DNA from: Paragonimus skrjabini miyazakii
Lineage: Eukaryota > Platyhelminthes > Trematoda > Plagiorchiida > Troglotrematidae
DNA: 64,000 bases
Assembly (NCBI GenBank): GCA_014338405.1
Contig: JTDE01002435.1
Location: 21,038-85,037, forward strand
Direction: 5' to 3'
Shown: one piece after another, positions 8,809 to 22,800 of the stretch
How the letters are laid out: each line of letters opens with the position of its first letter
Numbering within the stretch: position 1 is the first letter of the stretch
Program-made: the position numbers and the translations under genes
The notes under the pieces: generated by a model
What the model was told of the DNA's origin: nothing
The model's database searches: none
The model's input: only the letters and a program-made list of their open reading frames with translations

Positions 8809-11800
8809 TAGGATTAAACCTCGAGCTATTTTTCAAGGGTATAATATCGAGGACAGTCGTTGATGGAACAACGTTTCAAATGAAGATTAAAAAACTTGAA
8901 GACCAGGTAAAATGAGAGCGTATGTAAGCATTGGTTTGGATTTAGACAACCTAGTGACTGTGGTAGGTTGCGATCTCCGATAAAGTTCCTAACCGGTGGT
9001 TAAAGTGCTAGATACTCACATTAACCAATGGGAGAGTTGAGGACTCCTTTGTTTTATCAAACTGTTTGTGATCTCAATGAGTAATACCTGGACATGTTTA
9101 TTTTGGGGAAGATGGATAGCTTCGTACAAGTGAAACAACACTGAAAAGTCATAGAAAAAATGTAGGCTTAGTTGGTTACAAAGACACGGTCTATTTTGTG
9201 GGAGATCCACAACGACATAACACTTCCATCAAGTTGGTGGGCATAACTAGATTAGAACGTTCAAGTCAGCTTGTTTTGTATATCAGTTCACAGAAGGCGA
9301 TGCAAAAATGAGTAGGCATAGTGCATTCAAGATGAACGATTAAATTACACTAGTGGACAGTAGTGGTACAGAGGCACGCATTTCTGTTTCTCAGTAACCA
9401 GGTGAAAATACGAGAAGGAATATTGAAATGCATTCTATCATGAAATGGTGTTTCCAGTACATGAATTTGGCGTCGGCAACCGTGTCGTCCATGGATCACT
9501 GTTATGTGTAAATGAGTGTTTGTGTTTCAGGTGATGTTGAACCGTATATCCCCTGTGTTGAGTTTGTGAACTAACAGCCACGTTATTGGCTCACAACATC
9601 AGTTAAAGACAGTCAGTAGTGCACACCCACTGACGGAAACTGAGATGCTTTAAACGATCGATTAAATTTTCGGGTTTCAATTATGCATGTTATGATCTAA
9701 CAGGCCGGATCGGTGCACACATTTCTCGTCAAGTCTGAACGGTTTTACAAAACTTTGTCCAGGCGGTGAAATCATTCGTTTGTGAATTCATACGTTCCCT
9801 GTTCCAAAGTTACATCGGTGGTTTGAACTTCACACGTGACAATCATGATGGACAATGAATAAACTTGGATAGGGAATAAATTACACCGGTGACCAGGACA
9901 ACGTTTTCTAAATTTGTCATTTCTGTTTACTTTTCCCTAGCTCGAAGTTTACGGATGCTTGAGAACGTTATGTGGATACACCGATGGATGTCATTATTGA
10001 ATCTGATCGATGCTACGAAACATGATCTTTGCTTACAATGTAATCAGAGCAGCATGATAAGTAGTAAGTACTTTGTGTACAACTCAGCGATGCTAATGAG
10101 TAGAATGGTTCGAATCAAAGCTAACGGCATTGGTAAAATGTTTACGGTTAGAGTCAGCATCCAGAACACTAGCATTTTGGCAAAAACCAGGTTACAAATG
10201 CGGATGAAGCTTACTTAAAGCAGAAGGACAATGGGGAAGAGCAACATCTTGGAGGACACCTGGATTCCTGATAGAGGACAGGTTTCACTATATGAAGATA
10301 AAAATTAGGAGCTAAGGAAAAAATAAAACGCCTGAAAATAGCACATTAGTTGACGAAATATCATACTCAGTCAAAAAAGATGATGCAGCTAAAACGAGTT
10401 TTGTAATGGTGAAAACAGACTCGAAGATATGGCAACATTAGATCAAAATGAACTACAGTCTATTGAATGTGCTTTCATGCATAAACTCTTGTACCCAATA
10501 TCAGAGAAACCGAATTTTTACAAATAGAGGCCTATAACAATAAACTTAAAATGCAAGCGAGATAGATAGAATATCTCAATGGTTTCCAAAATCTGGTTAA
10601 TGTCACCACACAACATTGTTCCGCTTACAGCAACTATTTGTGGATCAGAAAGAACGTTGCAAAGTCGCTACTAACTAGGTAGAAGTTCGGACTATGGCGT
10701 CGAAGACTCTATGGGAAGGAATCACTTTAATGTTAGAAATTCTCAAAACATTTGCTTAAAATTAAACCTTCGTTTCAGTAATGTGTTTTGCAACCATGTT
10801 TCAGAATCAACCTTCGAATGCATCATGCTCAGCCTTCAAACACTTGAATGTCATACTTGAAAAAGACATCCTCACAGACCAGTTTTATTGCTTGAATGAA
10901 GTTAACATAGCAAGGTAAGAGTTACGGTTTAGCTGTCCTGCGACCAAATTAGCCTTAAATATATTTGTTGACGTCTACCACCGTACAGGATGAAGCCAAA
11001 TGTTAGTTGGATGAGTTACTCGGTGTGAGATCGACGTTTTAACGGTTTGTATAAACCAAGGGTATCTCTAGGCAGTTCATGGAAACAGCTGCGATTCAAA
11101 TTAATAAAACTGACTTTCTCAAGTCAGAATTATATTCAGCAGTACTCAGTCTATGTGTTCAGTCCATACTGTTCACATCGCGTACTTTTATGAAAGAATG
11201 AATGACTCTTCGGTTCCCATATTAGAAGTCTTTCATCACCATGTCATCATCGATGCATCCACCTAAATAACATGATAGTGCATGATATTACGCCGTATAG
11301 AGCGTTACATATCCAAATCCAGACTTACCATCTACAATATTCCAGTTAAAAACTGTATGTCCATGAAACACATGAATCTTATTTCGATATAGTTCAAACG
11401 CCGTAATATCGTACAAATCGAAAGCTATTACATTGGGCTGCTGGCAAAATGTTTCGCTGTTGTTGGCACAAGCGGTAGTCGGTTTTTCTCAATTAATTGT
11501 CGATGTTGCATATCCACTTCAAAATTTCTATTTGTACAGTATTTTCTACTTGATCAAGAGAAATACAGCATAAACTGAATTGAATTTGTCAATTGATATC
11601 ATATTTTACAGCTGTTTTCTTGTCAAATGCATGTCAGAGAAACGCACCAGAATTTTCCTCATAAAATTGAACAATTCTAGAGACATAGAAATAAGTTCGC
11701 ATGAAATTAAAGTTTGTTTTTTCTTGGATGGCTCAAATTGTCGTAGTTTATAGTTTCTAACACCGCTTGCAAACTTGTATCTGAAACGAACTTTTGATAC

Positions 11801-14800
11801 TGTTTGTTGTTTACAATCAAACACTCCATGTTACTTAGTATAATGAAATGCGTTTCAACTCAAACAGTGAGAGAACCGGTGGCACTCAGAGTTTCGTCAC
11901 TGTTTGCTACAGGATCATTTTCAAAACAATTGAACACTGCTTACTTCACAAGTTGTCCGATATTTAACAAAACTGATCACATTGAAGTTTTATTTGACTT
12001 CTCTGGGGCTCTGATGCATAGTCCAAAACCGTAGGTACTGAACCTAACTAAAGCTGCGCTTACCAACTGCTCAAGAACTACGTAGTATGATGTTGAAACT
12101 GTCTCTGGTGTGACCTACCTCAGTCACGTGACTTCGATACCAACTTTCATTAAATTCTCGTCGTAAGCTTGTGAATGAAAGGAACATGTGAAATTATCAA
12201 ATCTCTGAATATACCTTCCAAGTAAAATTCAGTACTTTGCATGACATACCGGCTTTATGCATACAAATTTGTTTTAAATAAGCTGACCTGTAGAAGTTAG
12301 TTCATTTGTGATAATTACTAGATAAACGGAATGGAAAAATTCGGACAAAACTCGTGTAACACACTGTTATTTACTAATAGTAGTGATGAATACTAAATAA
12401 AAAGCAATTTTAAGTAACGAACTCAGAACGCCGGTTGTGAATGACGTCAATAATATTTTGTATGTTCTCATCTATCGCTACGCACATCAGCGGTGAAAGT
12501 CGTAATTAAATTGACTAAGGATTCGGTCATCCTATCGGGCAATGGTATAATTAGTATTTTAGCAAACAAAGTACATCTCAGTACACATACGATTAACACA
12601 AACGGATAATTGCTCTAAACTGAGCAACTTTTACTTGTCGTGTGACTACAGTGCAGAATCAGATATTATGCATCTGAGAGTCGGACTCTAGCCTATTAGT
12701 CAACTGTCAGTACTTGATCCCTTGATCGGTAACAGCGCATATTATGTTGAGTTCGGAACCGAAAGGCTTCTAGAACTCATTTAGAAGTGACTAGCTCTAC
12801 TCACACACGCGACCAGATATTTATCATACGTAGCAAATTTACTTGTCGGTATGAACGTGCACAACTTAACGTCCTACCCCATTTAAGTTGACAGAAAGGC
12901 TCGCAGTATATGGATACACCGAATAACAAATTGGGTTCGTTTTGATCAGCGGCTCCCAAACCATTCAGTATGTAGCAAGAAAATTCGGAAACCCTTTACC
13001 TAACTATTGTATATACTTGTGCTATAATCATAGGATGGAGGAACCTCAATCGTGTGCTGTGAATAAAAATTAAAGTGTAATATAATGTAACTATACTCAC
13101 ATTACATAGTTTGAAAATATATGTTTACTGCACAATGCACAGCATCAATATAAATCAATCTTCACATCTAAAAAGTGCACACCGGGATCAGATTATCAGT
13201 TGATTTTTGGTGATAACGAGAACAAGACGCTGCTCATGCATAGGATCACGTTACCTTTGTTCAATCTTATTTAATAGGACACTTGATGATACTACATTTT
13301 GAAAGTCATTCGAATGATCCGCTCAAAATTAGCTTGTTTCGAAGCATAACTCAAAATTGTCAACAGGGAAGGGAGAAAACATTTATGTTTTATACAAAAT
13401 GTATTCTTAGGCAAATCGATTAGTTCTACCAGGGCGCCATCTGGAAATCCAAAATAACGATCTAACACTGACCAAACACCTTCTTCGGGTATACCAGATT
13501 GTCCGGTATCTATCACCAGACCTGATTCTAAAGGTCGGTTACATGTTTATAATAAATATAATCTAGTTCGGTTAGTGACATTTCAGCGAAATTCTCCGCC
13601 ATTGTATTTAGTATTGGGAATGGAAAAAACACATCTTCAACTTCAGGGAATAAGCCGCTTTGTTAACGAAAAAGTGGTGTTTCTATGAATGTCAACAAGA
13701 GTCTGGGCATAACATACAAAAGTGAAATTAATTTCAGCGGCATGATTCGTTATCCCAGTCAAGCCGATTGAACACTAAGCTGGAAACAGTATAGCAAAAC
13801 ATTTTTTCTTGAGGGCTAATTTGATTTTCTCCATTTTGAAAATGTTTAACCGTAGCTCCATAAAATTATCAATAAACTTCATTTCGGTCTACTTTTTGTT
13901 GCTGTTTATCATTACTCGCCAACTTTAGTAACCGTGCAAGGGTTCGAACTTATCGTCTATTACAGTAATCATCAAGTAGGCTGATTATACATAAGTGTTA
14001 TACAACCAAAGGGATATACTAATGACGAATTTTATAATATGTATTCACCGGTTTTATACAATCTGATAAAACGTGACGAAAATTTTCCTAGTTTGAATTC
14101 TACTTAATGGCTCTATCAGTGCTGTCGGTAAGCAGACAAAGTTTGCTTAACAAATGACATTTCAGTTGTGTGGTATTTTTTTAATCATATATATCTCATC
14201 GTTCGTCTGACTGTACCCAGACGTGATGAGAACAAATCCCATAGTGTTTGAATATGTCATAACAAGTGAGGAACGCAAGTTATTTCCAGTAAAGCCTTTC
14301 AACAAACTTTGAAGAATTCAAAAGACACTGTAAAATACACTCAACTTGATAATTTGACTATAAAAGTGTATACACAGATTAGGTCATACATGGAGGGACT
14401 GAAAATAAATTCCCCGAAGAAATTTGAGCTTTGTCTCGACTAAATAGTTTAACGTCGTTAGGATAGAATGAAAGGCTTATGTGATTTATCAAACTCTGGT
14501 GTAATTTATTCTGACATTTCTTCAGCAACTAACCATGCGACTCATATGACGGTAAATTTCCTTTGTTTAGATGGAAGGAGAAACCATCGTTCATTTTCAG
14601 ATGTAATCCTTCCCAAATCCTTGCCTGGGAAGCATGCCGTTTTGTTTCGATCACCAACATGTAATCAGAGATGGGAGTTACCACTCTCAGTTATAAAATA
14701 TGTTGATTTTAACGGTTTCACAGCTTGCTTACACACATTTTGCTTGCAAATTATTGATCCTAACACAACGAGTAGTTTTTATTTCGAATGTCACGAGCAA

Positions 14801-17800
14801 ACATAATATAAATCGAACAAAAATGCCTACAACCATGCAGGCATACTTTGGCCTTGGGCCAGCTTTGAATTTTATTGCTGGTTGAATTCGTTTAATTAGT
14901 CTTTAATCTATTAAAACACGTTTATGATCACATGTTTGATTTGACCACAGCTTACACTCCGACCGCCGCCACTGTATGGCTACAACGTCAACTCGGCAGA
15001 TTTTTCGTCTCATCTTGAAACTTTCTAGTCTTTATTCTATAGTCGTTGTATTTTAGTCTGTCGCCAACTTCTTAGACACCCATTCTCAACCAGTGACTAT
15101 CCAATGAGCGTAGTTTCTGTTATTGGTCTTGAGTTTTAGTTTTGTTGTGGTGCATACGAACTGTATCTTTGGCTTCACTAAACTACAATCGAATGTTACC
15201 ATCACTTAGTAGAATGAGACCGGCTGACCGAGCATGAAAACTATGTCAACAGCGTCTCATCGTATATGGATGTAGCAGTCAGCCAACTATTAAAAGCGAA
15301 TATAATAAACACTTGCTGCCAATGGACTCAATGGGTTGTTAGTAGTGCATTTTAGATGATGGGGACGATCACCATGGGATGACAAAGATGGTTACAGGCT
15401 AGGCAGCAAAAAGCAAATTACAAAACTACCACGATGAAACCTGTACACCGTTACTTTCACACAAAGCCTAAGAAAGCCAACCTACTTAAATGTCCACCGA
15501 CACTTGTATATCAGTAATATTTAACTTTATAGAGCATTTTGCAGAGATAAATATGCTCATTCTCGTTTACTGCAAGCAGTGGTTGCATGCTATAGGGTTC
15601 TCTGTTAGTTTAAAGCAACTAGGGAGCGTTGTCTTTATTGCATAAATTCTGTTGGTTAGAGTTTGAGAACCGATAAGATTTTAACATGGTTTATGAATTT
15701 ACGTTTTCTCTGTTGGCCAATCCACAACAAAGAATTAACCCGGTGTTAGATGATATTTTGTTAGACTGATCTCATCACTAGCCTATTCTTATCGCTACGT
15801 GGATCTGAACTCATACTTATCTTTGTGTGGGATGATCCCATTGGCTTCAGCATAATTGTCTTTAAAATAACCATATGGATGCTTATGACCAAGTGTAATA
15901 GGCATTAAAATACTGTTGGTAATTCGCACACGTCAGATTTGAATCAGATGAACCAAAGTTTTTATCCGTTTGGAAAACCCAAGTTACTTCAGGAAACAAT
16001 TAAGAAGGAACGGGCATGAAATAAGTGCTAGTAGATGAAATGAGACCTCATGAGCCGTCGTCGTAGTTAACGATACTGTAGAAAGAATTGTGTACGGATT
16101 TATAGTTAGTGAAACAAAGTATACCGCACACTACTGGATTTTTTCCGTGTGACACTCATGACAAGGAGGTCTGTTGTTTTCAAACGTTATTAGAGATCAT
16201 GTGTAAATGAACAGGAAAAGTTTTATATCAGCCATTGGGTCAATGCGTTTGTAAAATAAAAATATTTGGAAATGGTTTCTTCAAACGATCCCAAATAAAT
16301 CTTGGTGTTCTCCGTTGAAGTCAATCGTAAACTTTCTGTATCAGTTCGTCCGTGGTACATCTGATTTCTTGATCCGGTTTACTCACCAGTCGCACCACGG
16401 GTGGTTCATATCAGACATATTGGCTAAGTTGACAAGCCATTCTTTGGGCAAACGAAGTCCGTTATCTGGCACGATTTTCCCACACTTGACATCGCATGAC
16501 CAGATATGGTATTCAACATAACACAGTCACCTTCGCCATGTCAGGAACCCGGTTGATTTGCCATTCGACCAAAATTTGCCTGTCATCTGTTGATCAAAGC
16601 TTCACAAGCCTGTTGAACTGCTGACGATTGCAAGTACTCTTTTTGTTCTGACGTTCTGAGTGTTCCCAAAACATTTTAAAGTGGACTCGACTGCGTAATG
16701 CGGCAGATAACTTACACCAAACGGTATAAACCCAATTTTGTTTACCAATATTTTGTCACCTACAGACCCGAAACACTTGCTTTTGGAGTCACCACTCACG
16801 TAGATCTGGCAAAAATGCGTTGGAAGAGTTATATATACATATATGCATAGTCTGTAGGTTGGCTCTCATTCCAAGCCTTATCTTAATCAACACTAATAAG
16901 ACAAACATACGTAAGTAGATGTCATTCCAGAAAATACGTGCGATGACATGTTGAGTGTGCTCTGGTAATTCGATCATGTGGGCGCGTTAGACTTCAACAC
17001 GTTTTAAGGCACAAATATTGAGTTAACCAAATTCACTTCGACGTCTGTCAGATATTAAGGTACAACGTAATGTGTTTGTAATGAGGGAATTTTGATTACG
17101 AAGCAAATAAATCTGAATCCCATGAGGTTGAAATGTTCTGTTTGTGGTCACTGGAAAAGTGCATCTCAAAAGCAGATAGTTACAAAAGTGGGTGCCAAGT
17201 GAAGGTTCTACCGATTGGTGTCTGGTACGATAATAAGCACCGAACTTTTCGATCAAGCTCATCCAAGTAGCATTATCGTAGCATTTCTGGTCAGTTTATC
17301 AAAAAGCGAGACAGTAAGTTACCTTAATGTTGAAGTATTCCAGTGATGTTTAGAGTGGACATTATTTTATATCTCATAATTACTCCAGCAAGATTTATGT
17401 AATACTCGATGTCGAAAACCTGTCTAACTCGGATGATTCTGGTGCACACAGATGACTATGGTGTGGTACTCGAAAATAGATGCTTTGTATTTGGTTGGAT
17501 GTGTTCACAGCTATGGAATGGTGAATCCAGTTCCAGCTATTACGTCAACGCATTTGATAAGCATTCACAATCTCTTATCACGGCACATGCTCTAACGGAA
17601 AATGTTTTTCGTTAATAAACTGGTCACAAAACAGCAGACCAGAATTTGAAATGGAAAGCTTACAATAAGGTTCGATGGATGTGAAATGGTTGGAACTGAC
17701 AAACTATATTCCAACCCATAGCCTATCCACCATTAGTTTTATGAGCACAACTTGAGCAACCAGAATATATTGAAAATGCCTTGATTAGCACAAATTTGTA

Positions 17801-19584
17801 TTCAGTTGTATCCTTTTTGATCTTTCAGACATTCTGTGTTTGTACCGACAATAATCGATTAACTGCAATAAAATTGATGTAATGAATTATGATGTTTTGT
17901 TGACTAAGTTTGGATACATCACAAACATTGTCTGTTGGTCTGTCATTCAGTCAACTGTCTATGTGACAACTCGAAGAGTGCAACAAATCGACTACAGTGA
18001 GATCTAGGTTTGAGAATGTACATTTTAATGTATTTACTAATTAATAGTTCGGGTCCATGCGGCTGTACATAGAACAGAAGAAATCTTCAGTAACCATAAA
18101 TTTAAGATTGGGGAAAAACGATTTCCTGGAATATTCCAAGATATTCACCTTGAAAGCCTTTCCATGATGCTGAACACCCTCGTCTTCACACATATAAAGT
18201 TAAAAATCGGAGCGTACCTAATGAGAGATATCCCTTGTAATAGAAAATAATTCAACGGGAAACAAAAGAAAACAAACCATCTTATCCAAATGGGCTACAT
18301 CAATTTACCATGTTTTTTGACGTATCCGGTTTCACCTAACCTTTTTATGTTATATCCACTGAAATCACATCGACCGATTGCGAAACGCACTTATTTTTAA
18401 CACAAACCACCTATTTCAAGATATCTGGATGTATATACAGCCTTAACTGAGTCAACATATTTGTAGGGAACATTCATTCGGCTTCTATCTGCCTGGAACA
18501 GTTAGCCTTAGACTTCTGTAACAGTGTCATCGGTTGAGAAGCACATACAAGGCATCCTGACGAGAAGCTTGGATACCAGTTTCTTTTCAGTAATCTGGAA
18601 CCACTCAATAAATCTTATCGATATTTCTAACTAAATGTTTATTGCATACTACGGTATGATTAGTAAATTATCCTGTCCATTTAAAATCATTTTGTTGTTG
18701 TAAATTTACTTTCTGTCATGTGCTGCCTTTCCTATTCCGTGATTTTTATAACAACAAACATTTTACCTTTCACTGACTTTCTGCATAACAGAATAATGCG
18801 TCAACAGGTTTACACACATGTTTTGTTTGATGTGTATTTTTTTAAATGTCGAATTCAAGCAAGTCAATAAGGTGAACGGTGTCCATCAAGATCTGCAGGA
18901 CATTAGTAAACTATAACCGACACAATCACAACGGACTTGGTTTTTTTCATTATCCAAACTGTCACACACCATCTGCTCTGATTCGGGTGGGAAAGCAAAA
19001 CTTTTGACTTTCGTGAGATTGTTACAATGGGTTTTCAGAAACGTTATGAGAATATCCAGGACTGTGGGATATTTTGTACACAAATCCGTAATAGCTATCC
19101 TAATTCATCAAGTGGATTCACTTCAGTGAATTCACTATGTACAGTTCTAAACACGTCGGACGATTATCACGAAATCACCTAACCGTTGCAAAACTGGATG
19201 CAGTCGGATTGAACTTGACGTTGTCAGTATCAATCTTATCAACAAGCTCGAGACTATCAAAATGACAAATGGGGACGCTAAATGAATTCAAAGGACTTCA
19301 CTTTTCCGTGATGGATGAAATAATTTCAAACTAATTCTTTTAGGTGGTACTTGAGTAAGTTATGTAAACACACTATATACCAACTCGTCGTCCTCTATAA
19401 AAAAAATCACAAACCTCAATTGATGAGTTAGACCATGATCATTTGGTTCACTAAAGACGGTAACTTTAACCTAACTGAGACGTCCTGATCACAGGGTTGT
19501 CGATTGAATAAAACAGTGCAATTCCGTTTATTCTGCCTCCAGAATGTTCGGGCAATGTGAACACCATTCACACAGAGTTGAGAC
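8809..19584. other. Long featureless stretch (10.8 kb)
   Basis: No coding family, RNA gene or clear repeat supported. The part just after the primer site should be Gypsy leader and gag, but no gag motif is visible. 9412-9560 is weakly like 8463-8650 and may be a decayed LTR. Frames of 109 codons (9889-10218, plus) and 112 codons (14468-14806, plus) are unrecognised and within chance length. The 16.3-17.3 kb part has several medium frames on both strands but no motif I can name. Confidence 0.4.
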
Positions 19585-19830
19585 TGAACGTTTGAATCTG
19601 ACTACTCATTGATGTCCATTGTGAGATTAATGGCGTTGTTGTTAACACACTAGTCTAACAAGCACAAGGTTCAGAACGCAAATTCTGGTCATACCGAGAA
19701 TATGGGTTACTGGTAAGTTCTAATCCGATTGAAACTCGAGTCTGACATTTTCGTTCAAAGAGGGCTAACCAAAAAACGCATCTGAACGCAAAGTCTATAA
19801 TCAGGTATAGGTGACGTTTGATTCCAGAAA
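19585..19830 (+). repeat. tRNA-like/hammerhead element, old subfamily B copy
   Basis: Strongly diverged member. It shares with 42300-42465 a distinct variant: 'TTAACAC' after the A-box region, GCGCAAATTCTGG-type sequence where other copies have the B box, and GGGCTAAC in place of the usual GGGGCCGACTGG. It ends in a tail like AAAGTCTAT. The two subfamily B copies are more like each other than like the main family. Confidence 0.65.
19703..19748 (+). ncRNA. Hammerhead-like remnant, subfamily B
   Basis: Core reads CTGGTAA for CUGANGA, with GAAA and GTC kept and helix III CTCGAG intact. Stem II has decayed. Stem I has a different sequence from the main family (GTTA against TGAC), yet still pairs over 4 bp with one G-U. 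Not expected to cleave. Confidence 0.5.
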
Positions 19831-22800
19831 TGTCAATCACAAATCTGGAGAAGTAAAATCAACACGCCGTTTAAAAGGTCCCATCATGTCAAATAAAATC
19901 AGATTGTGTATAATGACATCAACAAAGTTGATATCCTTGCGAGTTCTATAGTTCATTTCTGTGGTTTTGAAGGTAAGTTCCTAAAAATCTTGGAACTTCT
20001 ACGGCCATAATCTGATCATCTTTTCCACACAGTCGGCAGCATCCGTTTCACGACTGGCCTGAACCATTAACCGGAACAATGAGATGCCTGCGTAACAATA
20101 TCACAACAGGTGGCTTGCGCTGAACTACCCATGTCTTTGCTAATATACACGTATCCAGTGTAATCGTGAAGGAATAGAACCAACAGTTGTGAGAATGGAA
20201 GCTTCATTAGCCCAGCCGACTAACTTTGATTAGCCTAACCCTAAAACCGAAATTCTTATTTCACGGAAGTAAAAAATGGACTCCGATTTTGAGATTTAAG
20301 CTAGGGATAGATGTGATCAGGTTATAAGACAAGAAGAATTTCAACATAGATACACACTGGTATATTCCATAACGGATTATGTGGAAAAAGGATGTAAATT
20401 TGTGCCCGAAAACCAAATCAAAACTTTCTCTCAGTTTGTACCAGGAGACTTGCAGGATAGAAAATGTAAAAATCTACCTGGGCCAACGTTTTTGAAACAG
20501 ACGACGGAAACCAACTGTTATAGATAAAAACAAAGATGTAGAAATACAATGGTGAATTAGCTTGCTCACATCCAATACGTTCGTCGTTTGTGAGCAGCTC
20601 GATGACCTACCAATATGAAATAGACAGATCATTCCGTGCCACATTTTTGACAATGACCATGATTCTTGTGTATACAACACAATTGAATTAATGACCAAAC
20701 GACTGTTACTCGAATTTTTGGATTGCATCTCATCAAGGCGGTATGGTACAAACCTGCCTCCGTTTGTGATCCAAGGTTGATGTTACAACGCAAATGACTT
20801 AGCTAAGCAGCATTTTCTTCATCCGGTGAACAACATGCTGTTCTTTTCAGAAACTTGAGTTACTTGGACAATCTTTGAGGGATCGCGAAGTGACCATAAC
20901 GACATACTCAAGTTTAAATCTGTCAAATGAAAATGACTTCCAAAGGAGAAGAAAAACTGTAGAAAACACAGTACTATCTGATTACATTCAGTCGGCATCA
21001 GCCTGCTAGTTTGATAGGCTACAATGACAAATACTAGTGTAAGAATTATTAAGCATATCGGAACTTTCAAAGAGCAACTTTAATTTATCCTACCTATTCA
21101 GAAAAACGTACAGTCATTTGTTCTATCTTATTAACATTTCAATCTGTCTTGCTAAAAGCACATTAAAACGTTTCTGACATAATAACCATTACTTAACACA
21201 GATCACCACCAGTGGAGCAAATATTGTTTTCGTTTGATCAGACTGGTTTAACAGTTTACCGGGATGTTTAAATACGGTTGGTTAGTTGAATAGATTTTGT
21301 GATCTCTCGACAGACACCTTTCTTCAATCGATGGTATTAGATATCACTATCCATTGTTTACTTCATCATTAGTTCATATTGACCAGTTGATAAGATTTAC
21401 GGTATGTCGGGAACAAGATTTGTCAATTTTATGTTTTAATACTGTTTGTTTCTGGGTGTCTCAATACTCCAAAATGGCTGTTAAACGAAATGAAAGAATC
21501 CATAGTAATAATACTTAAATATTGTTGTCATTTCAGGATAAAGTTGGTCTATCATCTTTCAGTTAATGCGCATCTGAGCTTCACAGAGGAAATTAGGTGG
21601 GTAAAATCTAAGTAAACTATTGAAAAATGTCTCATCACAGATCCATTCAGTATCACCACGAAATCACCGACCTAAGTGTTTAATATACACGTCAGACTTG
21701 ATACCAGCAGCCCTATTTCAAAACAACTTGTTCACACAGACCATTAGATTGTGAAGTGTGATTGAGCGTTTATTTTGTCTTGCTGAGTTATTGCGATGCG
21801 GGTATCTGGACAAATGTGCCCAAAGGAGGCCATCGTCGAGATTTGACGTCATAGTCTGAGTGCAATCAGTCCAGTGGAAACGGAACTTTGCTAGGTACAC
21901 TGTAACCCCTATTCATTCACTGCCGACTAAACCGGTGAAAACTATTTCCTCTGTTTCTATATGCTGTCACAAATATGAGCACCGAACATGTTTTTTGATT
22001 TTCCGTCGCCTTGGCATTCGGTGTGTACTGGTAACCAGGACTGTTACTGTGCATGTATTTAGTATTTGTCCGTTATCATAGCGCAGTAGAGACTTCTTGA
22101 AGACTTTAGTAAACACACCATTCCAGGACATTTTCCTCATGACATGGGCTGATTGACAAGTTTGTTAGGGCAAAAAATGATCACTTATGTTTTCTAGCAA
22201 TGCATCTACCTTAATTAAAGCTCTGTTGTTCAGAAATCCCTGAATAGGTTAAAACCTATCAGACTAAACGAACCTGACGTCTTATCAATAAAGCAAATGT
22301 GCCAGTTTTAGAATAAATTATTCAATGATCTTTTATACGTCGCTCAATTGCTGATTATTGGAGAACGGTACGCAACACAGCAAATTGTAAAGAACGAAAG
22401 TTGGAATTTATTCTAACTCTATCCACTTACGTTACACTGAAATTGTTTGAAAAGCGAATTATCGCTGGACTTGAAGCCCGACTGAGTATCACGGAACATA
22501 ATAAATCTGTCTGTACTTGTTCACGTTGCCTTCTTAGTTATCTTGCCTGTCTAGTTTATACTGTTCTGTCATTGTCTAGTGGAACATTTAGAGGTAGTCG
22601 TTAACGCTTGTTAGATTTTACTGATCTACGTGACAATACAGATAACAAGATGCTGCTTAAACTTCTCTCCTAGTCTGGAAATAACTCCTCAACCGTAGTG
22701 GTTCTTTTCGAGTAGTTTACCAATTCTAATGAGCCTACGCAAGTTGGTGGTCAGGTTTCATTACCATTCTCACTCTGGTGTTCTCTACGGTGTAATCCCT

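Noticed and set aside
14468..14806. 112-codon plus-strand open frame
   Set aside because: No domain or family motif, no splice context, and a length expected by chance at this base composition.
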